Source: Candidatus Poseidoniaceae archaeon
GTDB taxonomy: Archaea > Thermoplasmatota > Poseidoniia > Poseidoniales > Poseidoniaceae
Length of the DNA stretch: 8,839 nt
Assembly: GCA_030741455.1 (NCBI GenBank)
Contig: JASLVI010000047.1
Location: 1 to 8,839, forward strand
Direction of reading: 5' to 3'
A model generated the notes under the pieces. That model did not search any database. It had not been told where the DNA came from and worked only from the letters and a program-made list of their open reading frames with translations. The position numbers and the translations under genes are program-made. Below are positions 1 to 7,348 of this stretch, piece after piece (position 1 is the first letter of the stretch; each line of letters starts with the position of its first letter).

Positions 1-21
1 ATACCACCGGGTTGACCCCAT
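1..21 (-). CDS. Possible start of a further gene running off the left edge
   Basis: Directly after the TAA stop of the PPC-domain gene the minus strand reads ATG and stays open for seven codons (M-G-S-T-R-W-Y) to the window edge. The start would almost abut the preceding stop, as with other gene pairs here. There is no Shine-Dalgarno motif just upstream, and seven codons cannot show coding potential. This is only a hint that the unidirectional gene array continues leftwards. Confidence 0.2.
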
Positions 22-462
22 TTAAGGTTCATGATTTTGCAGTTTAAGTTCAACGAATTCTCCATCGACCATCGGGCATCGTGTCATGATAATGTTTGAC
101 ATAATTCGCATGTGTATTTCGGCTACAACAAACACCGTTGCTTCAAACAGGTGGCCCGATTGTGTAACAAAGTCATCATCTGCGAATGTTGCATGAAGGT
201 GTGTGAATGCAGACCCATCTTCGTGACGTGCAAGGTTTCCTTGTAACGTAACGAGTTCAGCTGGTTGCTCAAGTACACGTCGATGGTATGTGAATGTCTC
301 ATCCATGTATCCAAACGTTGAATTCATGGTACGACCAATTCCGCTCGTGATCACAGCACCATCAATGCCAAGTTCATCTGCAAGTTTTCGAAGAGATATG
401 TGAATTTCCTCGCCCGGTTCAAGAACAATGACCACATCATCGCCACTACGAGCCCATTCCAT
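22..462 (-). CDS. PPC/DUF296 domain protein (plant and prokaryote conserved domain)
   Basis: A 146-residue protein made almost entirely of one PPC (DUF296) domain. Family-like features are the N-terminal beta hairpin with L-x-P-G-E-E near residues 14-19, the helix ending in I-T-S-G-I-G (38-43), the strand V-T-L-Q-G-N-L (71-77), the H-x-H motif at 88-90, G-H-L at 103-105 and E115. In plants this domain follows AT-hooks; stand-alone prokaryotic members form trimers, and H88, H90 and H104 are candidates for the metal cluster reported in some of them. No AT-hook or other DNA-binding segment is visible, so DNA binding should not be assumed. The ATG at 462 is the first start after an in-frame TGA, but it lacks a clear Shine-Dalgarno site. 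The gene lies 40 bases after the membrane-protein gene, probably on the same transcript. The physiological role is unknown. Confidence 0.85.
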   Translation of the reverse strand: MEWARSGDDVVIVLEPGEEIHISLRKLADELGIDGAVITSGIGRTMNSTFGYMDETFTYHRRVLEQPAELVTLQGNLARHEDGSAFTHLHATFADDDFVTQSGHLFEATVFVVAEIHMRIMSNIIMTRCPMVDGEFVELKLQNHEP

Positions 463-502
463 GATTGAAACATATCAAGGAATCACTTAGCAATACCTCT
501 CC

Positions 503-1030
503 TCATTCCTCTTCGTTTGGATGAAGGATATCTACAATGATCTGGGCTGCGACATCAAGGTCTGTTCGACTGCCTCCGAGTGGAAGAGGACCAAAGGGGC
601 CCCAGCCTTTGCGAAGGAGCATAATTCGATGCTTTGGTTGACGTTTTGGCAAATGAAGGCGTTGCCACGCGTATCGTTGTCCATCTGCAAAAAGATGCGT
701 TGAAGTAACTGCATATCGTTTCGGAACAAGGAGGGAAATGATATGCAAGCCAAGCAGTATATCCCAAAGTATGACGTACAATATTGGCGTGTTGGAAAAA
801 GATGCAAATCCCCACGGTAGAGCCATCATAGCCGCCATTGAACCCAGATTTGCCCATTGGCGAAACATCTCATGATTGCGTTCACTTTTCCAAGCAAATC
901 CATTGTTTGGAAGGTGGCCAAATTCGGGTATATCTCGATGTTGTCGAGCAAGCCACCATGCATCCCAGGCCACAATTGCTCCTAAAATGAGAACCATTGC
1001 GATGGCAACGGATTCTGCATTTGGAAGCAT
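503..1030 (-). CDS. Small membrane protein with three predicted helices and a basic C-terminal domain, coupled to the giant surface protein gene
   Basis: I do not recognise a named family. The 175-residue protein has three hydrophobic segments: residues 8-28 (rich in V, I, L, A, ending with aromatic W-D-A-W-W), 62-79 and 82-103. A C-terminal soluble part (104-175) begins K-R-Y-A-V-T and contains D-G-Q-R-Y-A-W near 116-122, then a basic stretch and a G/P-rich turn. A strand pattern of this kind after paired helices recalls small PH-like membrane-associated domains, but that is a weak resemblance. The start is well placed: ATG at 1030, with GAGG 7 bases upstream inside the TGA stop region of the 1550-residue gene and only 9 bases between the genes. 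This points to translational coupling. A role in anchoring, export or turnover of the surface protein is conceivable from position alone. Confidence 0.75.
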   Translation of the reverse strand: MLPNAESVAIAMVLILGAIVAWDAWWLARQHRDIPEFGHLPNNGFAWKSERNHEMFRQWANLGSMAAMMALPWGFASFSNTPILYVILWDILLGLHIISLLVPKRYAVTSTHLFADGQRYAWQRLHLPKRQPKHRIMLLRKGWGPFGPLPLGGSRTDLDVAAQIIVDILHPNEEE

Positions 1031-1037
1031 AACAAAG

Positions 1038-1041
1038 CCTC
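1038..1041 (-). promoter_or_regulatory. Shine-Dalgarno site overlapping the stop of the giant gene
   Basis: GAGG on the minus strand shares bases with the TGA stop of the 1550-residue gene (TGAGG) and lies 7 bases before the ATG of the membrane-protein gene. It supports the start at 1030 and suggests that ribosomes finishing the giant gene re-initiate on its neighbour. Confidence 0.6.
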
Positions 1042-4000
1042 AGAGCATCCGTTCATCGATTTCGCCCAATGATTTCGGGCCTCCGCCACGAATTCGAATG
1101 AAAAAGACAATGAGAACCAAAAGGAGAATTGCTCCGATAAAGATCATTGGCGTTGAATTATCTTCAGAATCCTTCAATGTGGTTCCTTCAAGTTCATCAG
1201 GTGTTCCATCCCCATCATCATCTTGATCTTCAAACAGCATGGTTGAAGAGCCCGGAGGACAATCAATACGGTCGGGCTGTCCATCTTCATCCGTATCTAT
1301 CCAGGCGCAAGGGTCCTTTGGCCAAACGTCTTTTTCATCCAAGCGGCCATCGTTATCATCATCTGGATCGTAGATGTCCGGACCACATTGTAATCCGTTC
1401 GATGCATCAAACCATGTATCTGAACTACATGATGAAACCCAGTCCCCATCAGTATCGAGTAGTGTAATTTCAATATCGACCTCTACAAGTGATGAAAGCC
1501 CAAGATCGTCTGTTGCCGTAATTGAAACGACAAACAGGCCTGTTTCTAAGTTGGTGATATTGAACATTGTTGTTGTTGATTGCCCTTCTCTGACAAGTTG
1601 GTTTTGAGCGTCAAAGACCTGCCATACGAGGAGTATATTACTCAATTCTGCCGTATCGTCTTCGACTGAAATTGAGACTTCAACTGGGTTCGTTTCCATG
1701 TATCGTTGGCCAGAGTATGGGGATTGGATAGATAGATTGGGTGCTTGATTTGCAAGAAGTGAAATCTCAACAATACGAGAGGCATCTTCCCCTATTGGGA
1801 AGGTGTAGACAGTAAGGAGACTTAACGCTGATAGCACTTCTACCGTAGCTTCATCTGTTGATGTCGATGCATCGGAAGTGGTTTGTGTGTGTAAAAGTTC
1901 AACATCGATAAACGACCCTATGTATTGAATCGCTGGTGTCAGCAGTTCACTGCTAATTGTGAACGAAGCTTCCACAACTTCTCCACCAAGGACGGCATGA
2001 AGTGAATGTGTGCTCCGTTCATTAAGCAATCCGTTTGAATCGATCGATTCCGAGCCAATCCTTGTTGTATCGACAGCATCAACGATACTGCTTGAAATCG
2101 AAATATCACCATCGACTGTTGATGATGAAATTCGAAGGTCGAAAAATTCCACAGATATGGCTTCAACTGATTGAATGGAAGCATTACTCAACAATACAGG
2201 TGCGGGTTCCTCAAAGTCATGTGCATGAAGTTTGAGCCCTACAGAATAGTCAGAAATCTGTACTTCCTCCATAACAACAGGTTCAGAAATACCGTGGCGT
2301 ATGGTCAATCCAACACCTGAATCCTCGCCATCTAAGGCAATATCGTACAGGCTTCCGGAGGTTTCATCCAAATCAATTCCTGGAGCGCCAAAGACGGTGA
2401 GATTACGTAGTGTGATGTCTTCACACATAAACGCAAACACGCCACCGCTCTGGCCAGCATGGATGTTCGAATCACTTAGGTGAAAGCCATCGTCTATGGA
2501 TTGCATACGTACAACGTAATCTCCGTCAAAAGAAGACGATTCAATTCCACGGACCTGACCCGTCGTTCCTGTTAGATCGAGGCCGTCCTCAAGTCCAACG
2601 CCAAGGGTGAGGCTTTGCACATCAACTGAGGAGAGGCGAGCCCACATCCCATCACCGTTGCAATCGGATAGAGATACTCCCTGGAGTGTTATTGTTACAT
2701 CTTGACTTTGGCTTTGAATGCACCTTGACCCTGCATCTCTAAAATCTGAATCGATAATTGTCAGTGATGCTTGCGCAGATGCTAAGATGTTAATGAGTGG
2801 GTCTGCTCCAGCAGAACGGGCAAAATGTGCTCCTTGAACACTCACTTCTCCAAGTCCAGACATGGTGAGAAGTGGAGATCCTTCGGTCAGAAGCGTACCG
2901 GATAGGTCGATACGTGAGCCTACGATTCCATCGAGGAGGAGGCCTCCCCAGCGAGCGCCGAAACCTGTTGAGGATATCGTCGCTGCACCTGCTTCAAAGA
3001 TACCTTGAACATCGATGATTGCATTTGAAGAAATACGTAGTTCAACGCCATCATTCACAGTCATTTTTGTGAATGAGGCGATGGTCAAATCTCCTTCTAG
3101 ACGATATGGGCTCCATGTTTCTTCAAGAATAAGCCAAGAAGTTACTGTGCCTGTTGGAATCGTCGAAGCCATAAATGTGTGAGAGGTTGATTGCTGCACA
3201 TTCCATGCATAGAACTCAGTAAAGGAGCCTATTTGCATAGTAACTGTTTTTGTCCCCTCTTGAACGTCGCCTTGTGCATCCACCGTTCGAGCGGTTGTTT
3301 GTGCCGTAACCCGGCCAGAAGAATCAGTTTGGACCGTTTGGCCTCCAACAATAATTGTAGCACCTTGGACCCCAATTCCCTTGTCGAGTACTTCAATCTG
3401 AAGAGTCGATACCAACGAAAATGATGCTCCTGATCCGATAGAGATTGCTTCATTTGCTTGACCTCCAATCATTTCAACCTCGCATAGTGGCGCAAGTGAA
3501 ATCGTTGACATAAACCGAATATCAGCAATATTCTGCATCTGAGAACATGACCATTGAACGGGCGATTGCACTTCCAGTCCTTCACCTTCGGATAAGAGCG
3601 TTGACTGGACACTCATCGTGAGAGAGGATGCATTCAGAACGCCGTTATCCCCGCTGAGTGTTCCAGAGGGGCCCAAATCAACAGAGGATGACGAATCGAT
3701 GATGAGCGTTGTATCGATGAGTTTGAGGTGGGAGTTTGATCCAAAGTTCAAATCTCCATTCAATGTGTGTGGTAAACCATCTGGTCGCGCCCCCAAAACA
3801 ATTGTTGTGGACGCAGGTAGATTCCAATCGCCCTCAGGAAGTGTGATGATTTGAACGGTTTGACCCTGCTGATTGCCAAACAGTTCTTTGCTCACTCCTT
3901 GCCCATTGTAAAGCACTTCAACAACTGTCCCTGAGGCCAGAAGAGGGAGGGAGGCAACACCGTTCACATCTGCTGTTGACGCAAAACCATAGGCATAGGA

Positions 4001-5692
4001 TGTTGCTTGAATCGGTTGGTTGTTCATATCAACAAATGAAACATATGTTTCGTAGAGATACCCAGAATCCGTTGTAGAAACACTGCTTGTAGTTGGCCCC
4101 CCATACAAGAACGTCCCATCTCCAACTGCATCGCTTGAGCCTTGAGCTGTATTGAGTGGCGTGAAAGTTCGAACATGAGCGATTGAACCGTCCTCGATCA
4201 GCAAAGGCGTGTTGTGGAGGTTTGCTGTCCAGTCCCCAATATTTGCAACGGCTGATTCGCTGAGTACCAGGCCATATTCTTGGGCAGTCGTGGTCATGGT
4301 ACCTAACTTGACTTGAGAATCAATAGAATGGAGGCCTCGCAGCTTTCCATTGATGAAAAATGCGTCATCTGCATTGAGTGTGGAGTCTTCAAGTTCGACG
4401 CCATATGCGAAACCATTGGTGGTCATCGATGTGGCATGGATTGTAGAATACCAAACATCTAGGCCAACTGATTGCGTATCAAGACTGCTGTAAGGCTTTG
4501 ATACTTCGACATTGTCCCATTGATGTTGGCCTTCGAGAAGGATGGTAGCAGGGCCAATTCCATCATTGAGGGCGAGTGTTGTATCGCTCAATTCTGTGTT
4601 TACACTTGATATGGATAATGCAGTTTCATTCGCAAGTATATCTGACGATTCTAACACCAATAAACCCGTTCCAGAAGCACGAAGACCGAGTTGGTCGGCA
4701 TAAACCTCTGAATGAGAAAACGTCGTTGTTCCTTCCCCATCGACATCGATTCCAATGTCGGCATTGTGGATAGAGAGATGGTCAAACGTGCAATCTACGG
4801 AGCAACGTATGTCGATAGCAGAACGCCCGTCATTCTCTTGCGTGAAATTCATGTCCGACAACGCAATACTTTCAACCGACCCCCAAAGAAGCCGATCACC
4901 AGAAACAAGAGCGTTTGAAACCGTCAAATCATCAGCATCCGTTCCGTCGATGAGGAGTGCAATATGCTGGCCATAGATGCTCGAAACGGTCGTTGAAGCG
5001 CCCGAATCAGAACCGAGACCTACACTGACATTTTCGAGGCCGAGTCCGGTAATATCAGCAGTTCCTGAAACGACATCGATTGCGACGCCCGTTTCAAAGA
5101 AGGATACATCATCAACCGTTAGAGTGTTGGTGGAAAGAATACCTGTTGCAGTATTCGTGATGATGGCGGTATCGATGGTTAAGGCACCATGATTGACGAC
5201 GGATTGGATGTCGATGGTCGACATGGACACGTTCTCTGCATCCACTGTCCCTGATGTTCCAATGTCGAAACCGATGTAACTGTTCATAATGGAAATCGAT
5301 TCATGGATTGACGCATCTCCATGTACCTGCAAAGCCGATTCTGCACCAGTAATACTGACGTTCGACAATATTGCACTACCGCCTGAAGAGACTGTAATCC
5401 CGCCCCAAAGGCCTGCTCCTGTTGAACCTGGACTGCTTGATGATGCCGATGTCGTAAATTGAGCATCATACGCTTCTAATGTACCATCAATCTGTAACCA
5501 ATAGCTCTGCGCATCAACAATGGTGCCGGATTCGATTACGAGTGTTGTCGATGCATCGACCGTTACATTTCCATTAAGGACAACATTACCACTCCATGTT
5601 GTACTACTTGAGATGGTTGAATCCGCAGTAACAATGGATGAGATGGACATCCCCATCATTAGGAAGATTAGCATTAATGCTCGAGAGCGCAT
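1040..5692 (-). CDS. Giant secreted, membrane-anchored surface protein with parallel beta-helix modules and calcium-binding repeats
   Basis: A 1550-residue extracellular protein. Residues 1-23 form a signal peptide (M-R-S-R, hydrophobic core of L/M/I/F, likely cut after V-T-A). Right-handed parallel beta-helix (pectin-lyase-like) repeats fill about 30-510, 625-760 and 860-1230, with repeated short strands, N/D turns and W-G-G motifs near 96-98 and 915-917. Two small beta domains interrupt them, about 540-620 and 761-845; the second has V-Q-G-A-T-I followed by T-D-S-S-G-R-V, typical of carboxypeptidase-regulatory-like folds. Residues 1317-1412 are Ig/cadherin-like. Residues 1413-1503 carry acidic calcium-binding loops (D-T-D-G-D, D-P-D-D-D-N-D-G, D-T-D-E-D-G, D-D-D-G-D-G). 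A membrane helix (about 1515-1533) and a short basic tail (R-I-R-G-G-G) keep the C-terminus in the cell. Cysteines C297/C301, C716/C737, C991/C1011, C1422/C1436 and C1462/C1478 lie in neighbouring pairs, suggesting disulfides. No catalytic site is evident. Adhesion, S-layer-like structure or glycan binding are possible roles. M7 is an alternative start. Confidence 0.88.
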   Translation of the reverse strand: MRSRALMLIFLMMGMSISSIVTADSTISSSTTWSGNVVLNGNVTVDASTTLVIESGTIVDAQSYWLQIDGTLEAYDAQFTTSASSSSPGSTGAGLWGGITVSSGGSAILSNVSITGAESALQVHGDASIHESISIMNSYIGFDIGTSGTVDAENVSMSTIDIQSVVNHGALTIDTAIITNTATGILSTNTLTVDDVSFFETGVAIDVVSGTADITGLGLENVSVGLGSDSGASTTVSSIYGQHIALLIDGTDADDLTVSNALVSGDRLLWGSVESIALSDMNFTQENDGRSAIDIRCSVDCTFDHLSIHNADIGIDVDGEGTTTFSHSEVYADQLGLRASGTGLLVLESSDILANETALSISSVNTELSDTTLALNDGIGPATILLEGQHQWDNVEVSKPYSSLDTQSVGLDVWYSTIHATSMTTNGFAYGVELEDSTLNADDAFFINGKLRGLHSIDSQVKLGTMTTTAQEYGLVLSESAVANIGDWTANLHNTPLLIEDGSIAHVRTFTPLNTAQGSSDAVGDGTFLYGGPTTSSVSTTDSGYLYETYVSFVDMNNQPIQATSYAYGFASTADVNGVASLPLLASGTVVEVLYNGQGVSKELFGNQQGQTVQIITLPEGDWNLPASTTIVLGARPDGLPHTLNGDLNFGSNSHLKLIDTTLIIDSSSSVDLGPSGTLSGDNGVLNASSLTMSVQSTLLSEGEGLEVQSPVQWSCSQMQNIADIRFMSTISLAPLCEVEMIGGQANEAISIGSGASFSLVSTLQIEVLDKGIGVQGATIIVGGQTVQTDSSGRVTAQTTARTVDAQGDVQEGTKTVTMQIGSFTEFYAWNVQQSTSHTFMASTIPTGTVTSWLILEETWSPYRLEGDLTIASFTKMTVNDGVELRISSNAIIDVQGIFEAGAATISSTGFGARWGGLLLDGIVGSRIDLSGTLLTEGSPLLTMSGLGEVSVQGAHFARSAGADPLINILASAQASLTIIDSDFRDAGSRCIQSQSQDVTITLQGVSLSDCNGDGMWARLSSVDVQSLTLGVGLEDGLDLTGTTGQVRGIESSSFDGDYVVRMQSIDDGFHLSDSNIHAGQSGGVFAFMCEDITLRNLTVFGAPGIDLDETSGSLYDIALDGEDSGVGLTIRHGISEPVVMEEVQISDYSVGLKLHAHDFEEPAPVLLSNASIQSVEAISVEFFDLRISSSTVDGDISISSSIVDAVDTTRIGSESIDSNGLLNERSTHSLHAVLGGEVVEASFTISSELLTPAIQYIGSFIDVELLHTQTTSDASTSTDEATVEVLSALSLLTVYTFPIGEDASRIVEISLLANQAPNLSIQSPYSGQRYMETNPVEVSISVEDDTAELSNILLVWQVFDAQNQLVREGQSTTTMFNITNLETGLFVVSITATDDLGLSSLVEVDIEITLLDTDGDWVSSCSSDTWFDASNGLQCGPDIYDPDDDNDGRLDEKDVWPKDPCAWIDTDEDGQPDRIDCPPGSSTMLFEDQDDDGDGTPDELEGTTLKDSEDNSTPMIFIGAILLLVLIVFFIRIRGGGPKSLGEIDERML

Positions 5693-5736
5693 GCAATACG
5701 CTATCGCTCAAGCCATATCAATGCAAGGCTTCCAAG

Positions 5737-5742
5737 TTATAT
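5737..5742 (-). promoter_or_regulatory. Possible TATA box of the giant surface protein gene
   Basis: ATATAA on the minus strand lies in the 73-base gap between the tRNA-Pro gene and the giant gene. With the usual archaeal TATA-to-start distance of about 26 bases, transcription would begin about 20 bases before the ATG at 5692. There is no clear purine-rich BRE upstream of it, and no Shine-Dalgarno site before the ATG. It suggests that the surface gene can be transcribed separately from the ribosomal operon. The prediction rests on one short motif. Confidence 0.4.
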
Positions 5743-5765
5743 GGATTCAACAAACTTGTGAGGAG

Positions 5766-5840
5766 TGGGCCTGCCCAGATTTGAACTGGGGTCTGACGGC
5801 CCCCAGCCGCCAAGTATAGGCCAAGCTAACCCACAGGCCC
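5766..5840 (-). tRNA. tRNA-Pro, anticodon GGG
   Basis: A 75-base cloverleaf can be folded by hand. The 7-bp acceptor stem pairs GGGCCTG with CAGGCCC and is followed by discriminator A. The anticodon stem GGCGG/CCGTC (one G-U pair) closes the loop CTGGGGG, placing anticodon GGG at 5804-5802; this reads proline codons CCC and CCU. The variable loop is AGAC. The T stem CCCAG/CTGGG encloses the loop TTCAAAT. The D stem (GGTT with TACT) is the weakest arm: one G-U pair and a U-U mismatch at its loop end. No intron is seen and CCA is not encoded, so it must be added after transcription. The 5' end lies 10 bases after the rpoN stop, which suggests excision from the ribosomal operon transcript by RNase P. 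Confidence 0.95.
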
Positions 5841-5850
5841 GTGAATCTCC

Positions 5851-6054
5851 TCACTTGTGCTGAGCGCTGAACGGGACAATCTCTTCGATCAAATCGATGT
5901 GTCCAACGTACATGCGTCGACAACAGTATCGCTCAAGGCCAACTTCATCGAGTGCATCGCTGACGCTGGTTCCTTCGGCAAGTTTGTTGTTGAACTCATC
6001 CCACTTGTGAGCAATTACGGTACCACAACTAAAACAACGGATTGGAATAATCAT
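5851..6054 (-). CDS. rpoN: DNA-directed RNA polymerase subunit N (Rpo10, Rpb10 homologue)
   Basis: A small zinc-binding subunit of the archaeal RNA polymerase, orthologous to eukaryotic Rpb10, which helps hold together the D/L assembly platform and the large subunits. The 67-residue length is normal. The four zinc ligands are present: C7 and C10 in P-I-R-C-F-S-C-G, and the adjacent pair C44-C45 in R-Y-C-C-R-R-M. The D-E-V-G-L-E-R-Y segment before the Cys pair is also typical. The ATG at 6054 lies 12 bases after the rps9 stop, with GAGGTGA 7 bases upstream. This is the expected gene after rps9 in archaea. The rpoK-eno-rps2 genes that follow it in many euryarchaea are absent here; a tRNA gene follows instead. 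Confidence 0.97.
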   Translation of the reverse strand: MIIPIRCFSCGTVIAHKWDEFNNKLAEGTSVSDALDEVGLERYCCRRMYVGHIDLIEEIVPFSAQHK

Positions 6055-6061
6055 TTCTTGT

Positions 6062-6068
6062 TCACCTC
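6062..6068 (-). promoter_or_regulatory. Shine-Dalgarno site of rpoN
   Basis: GAGGTGA is complementary to the usual 16S rRNA 3' tail (UCACCUC). It overlaps the rps9 stop codon (TGAGGTGA) and lies 7 bases before the rpoN ATG. This fixes the start at 6054 and ties rpoN translation to the end of rps9. Confidence 0.7.
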
Positions 6069-6498
6069 ATCGATACGACTTCTGCTTCTTTCGGCGAGCA
6101 CCGCGACCAAGTTGATGCTTTGGTTCCTTACGACGTGGGTCGTTAACCAATAGACTTCGATCGAATCGTAGATACTCGTCACGTAGTTCTTCATCAATGC
6201 CTTCAGCTCCCCCATTGTAGTGAACAAGTCCACGTGCAATAGCGGTTCGAATAGCGTCGGTTTGGCCCATGATACCGCCACCGGTTGTTGTCAAGTTGAT
6301 ATCAACCTTGGACAATCGGTTCATTGCGTCTGCAATAATAAGGGGCTCCATAGCCTTGCGTCGGGCAAGAGAAGGCTCAAGAATTTCAATTGGTTCGCTG
6401 TTCACACGAACTCGGCCCTTTCCAGCTTTGACAGATGCTCGTGCAATTGCTGTCTTGCGCTTTCCTGAACTTTCAACGGATTTCTTCTTACGTGCCAT
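6067..6498 (-). CDS. rps9: Small ribosomal subunit protein uS9
   Basis: A 30S ribosomal protein whose C-terminal tail reaches the decoding site and contacts P-site tRNA. Family marks are G-K-R-K-T-A-I-A-R near the N-terminus, T-T-T-G-G-G near the middle, and the basic end D-P-R-R-K-E-P-K with R-G-A-R-R-K and the terminal S-Y-R that touches tRNA. About 143 residues is normal for archaea. Two ATG codons stand in tandem, at 6501 and 6498. I chose 6498 because it gives a 6-base spacing from GGGGGTGA, matching rpl13, while 6501 leaves only 3 bases; the products differ by one methionine. The chosen ATG overlaps the rpl13 stop as TGATG, implying coupled translation within the operon. Confidence 0.96.
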   Translation of the reverse strand: MARKKKSVESSGKRKTAIARASVKAGKGRVRVNSEPIEILEPSLARRKAMEPLIIADAMNRLSKVDINLTTTGGGIMGQTDAIRTAIARGLVHYNGGAEGIDEELRDEYLRFDRSLLVNDPRRKEPKHQLGRGARRKKQKSYR

Positions 6499-6986
6499 CA
6501 TTGTTCACCCCCTGTCCATCGGTGCGCAGGCGCACCAAGGCTTGCACTGATGTCGCCCAAGCGGACGAAACTTTCTGGCAAGGATTTGCGAATGTTACTT
6601 GCATCACCAGCAACGTGACCTTCTGGAAGATCAGAAGCAAGGTGTGAGGGACAGCCAATCTCAACGCGTAAGTTGCGTAGAGCACGGCGACCACTGCTCT
6701 TTCGTTGATAAGGAAGCATACCTCGAACTGTACGCTTGAGAATCATGTCTGGCATACGTGGGAAGTAAGGCCCCTTGCGTGCGTGATTCAGTGCATACTT
6801 GTCGTGATAGTTCTGTAGAACAGAGCGTGAACTTCCGGAAACAATGGCTTTCTCTGCGTTGATGATGACAACCTTGTCATCTCGGTCAGCACGGGCTGAC
6901 TTGAGAAGCATGTCTGCAACTGTTGATGCGAGACGTCCAAGGACAAGCCCATCAGCGTCAAAAACGTAGGTTGTTGCTTCATCCAA
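6498..6986 (-). CDS. rpl13: Large ribosomal subunit protein uL13, TTG start
   Basis: A 50S ribosomal protein that binds 23S rRNA. Recognisable segments are G-L-V-L-G-R-L-A-S near residues 13-21, I-I-N-A-E-K-A near 41-47, and the family signature around 72-107 (G-P-Y-F-P-R-M-P-D, then R-T-V-R-G-M-L-P and G-R-R-A-L-R-N-L-R-V). The 162 residues fit archaeal and eukaryotic uL13. The start is TTG: an in-frame TGA lies three codons upstream, there is no ATG or GTG before the conserved core, and GGGGTGA stands 6 bases upstream. The gene overlaps rpl18e by 8 bases and rps9 by at least one base, so the three are probably translationally coupled. Confidence 0.96.
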   Translation of the reverse strand: MDEATTYVFDADGLVLGRLASTVADMLLKSARADRDDKVVIINAEKAIVSGSSRSVLQNYHDKYALNHARKGPYFPRMPDMILKRTVRGMLPYQRKSSGRRALRNLRVEIGCPSHLASDLPEGHVAGDASNIRKSLPESFVRLGDISASLGAPAHRWTGGEQ

Positions 6987-7344
6987 GAATAATCACCCCG
7001 TTTCCATTTGGATTTTCGTTCATCAATTCACCATAGGTGAGAACGCGTCCACCTGCGGCTTCAATCTTAGCTCGTGCACTGGAACTTACACTGTAGGCGG
7101 CGATGGTGCGGTTCCCTGTGACTTCACCGGATCCTAGCAACTTTCCAGGTACGAGAATTGTCGCACCCTCTGGAGCGTAACGTGTTACGCGGCTTAGGTT
7201 CGGTTGGGCCCAGTTCTTGCGACTCTTGGAGAGGCGCTGAGCAACATCTCGCCATAGTGCAGCGCCTGTGTCACGAGACTGGGCTTTCAGTTGGTCGATT
7301 AGACCGACCAAATCAGCATTTGTCTTTCGTGTTGGCTTGCTCAT
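6979..7344 (-). CDS. rpl18e: Large ribosomal subunit protein eL18 (archaeal L18e)
   Basis: A 50S protein found in archaea and eukaryotes but not bacteria, related in fold to bacterial L15. At 121 residues it has normal archaeal length. It opens with M-S-K-P-T-R-K-T-N and carries the family motif V-P-G-K-L-L-G-S-G near residues 65-73 and A-G-G-R-V-L-T-Y near 97-104. The frame is open upstream to 7386, but the ATG at 7344 is preferred: it has GAGGGAG 4 bases before it, and the extra upstream residues are not family-like. It is the first gene of the rpl18e-rpl13-rps9-rpoN operon. In many euryarchaea rpoD lies directly upstream, but here an unrelated small gene does. Confidence 0.96.
   Translation of the reverse strand: MSKPTRKTNADLVGLIDQLKAQSRDTGAALWRDVAQRLSKSRKNWAQPNLSRVTRYAPEGATILVPGKLLGSGEVTGNRTIAAYSVSSSARAKIEAAGGRVLTYGELMNENPNGNGVIILG
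6993..6999 (-). promoter_or_regulatory. Shine-Dalgarno site supporting the TTG start of rpl13
   Basis: GGGGTGA lies inside the last codons of rpl18e and 6 bases before TTG at 6986. It is the main evidence that this TTG is the true start of rpl13. Confidence 0.65.
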
Positions 7345-7348
7345 ATGA

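Noticed and set aside
876..1226. Serine-rich open frame on the plus strand
   Set aside because: Its composition mirrors the other strand, where the giant gene and the membrane-protein gene explain the sequence.
5693..5765. Terminator after the tRNA gene
   Set aside because: The region has no stable hairpin and no long T-run on the minus strand; only short T-rich patches occur.
5520..5819. Open frame on the plus strand over the tRNA-Pro and the start of the giant gene
   Set aside because: It crosses a tRNA gene and the signal peptide region of a well-supported gene, so it is not coding.
5857..6153. Open frame on the plus strand across rpoN and the end of rps9
   Set aside because: It lies opposite two firmly identified genes, and its product shows no domain; it is a shadow frame.
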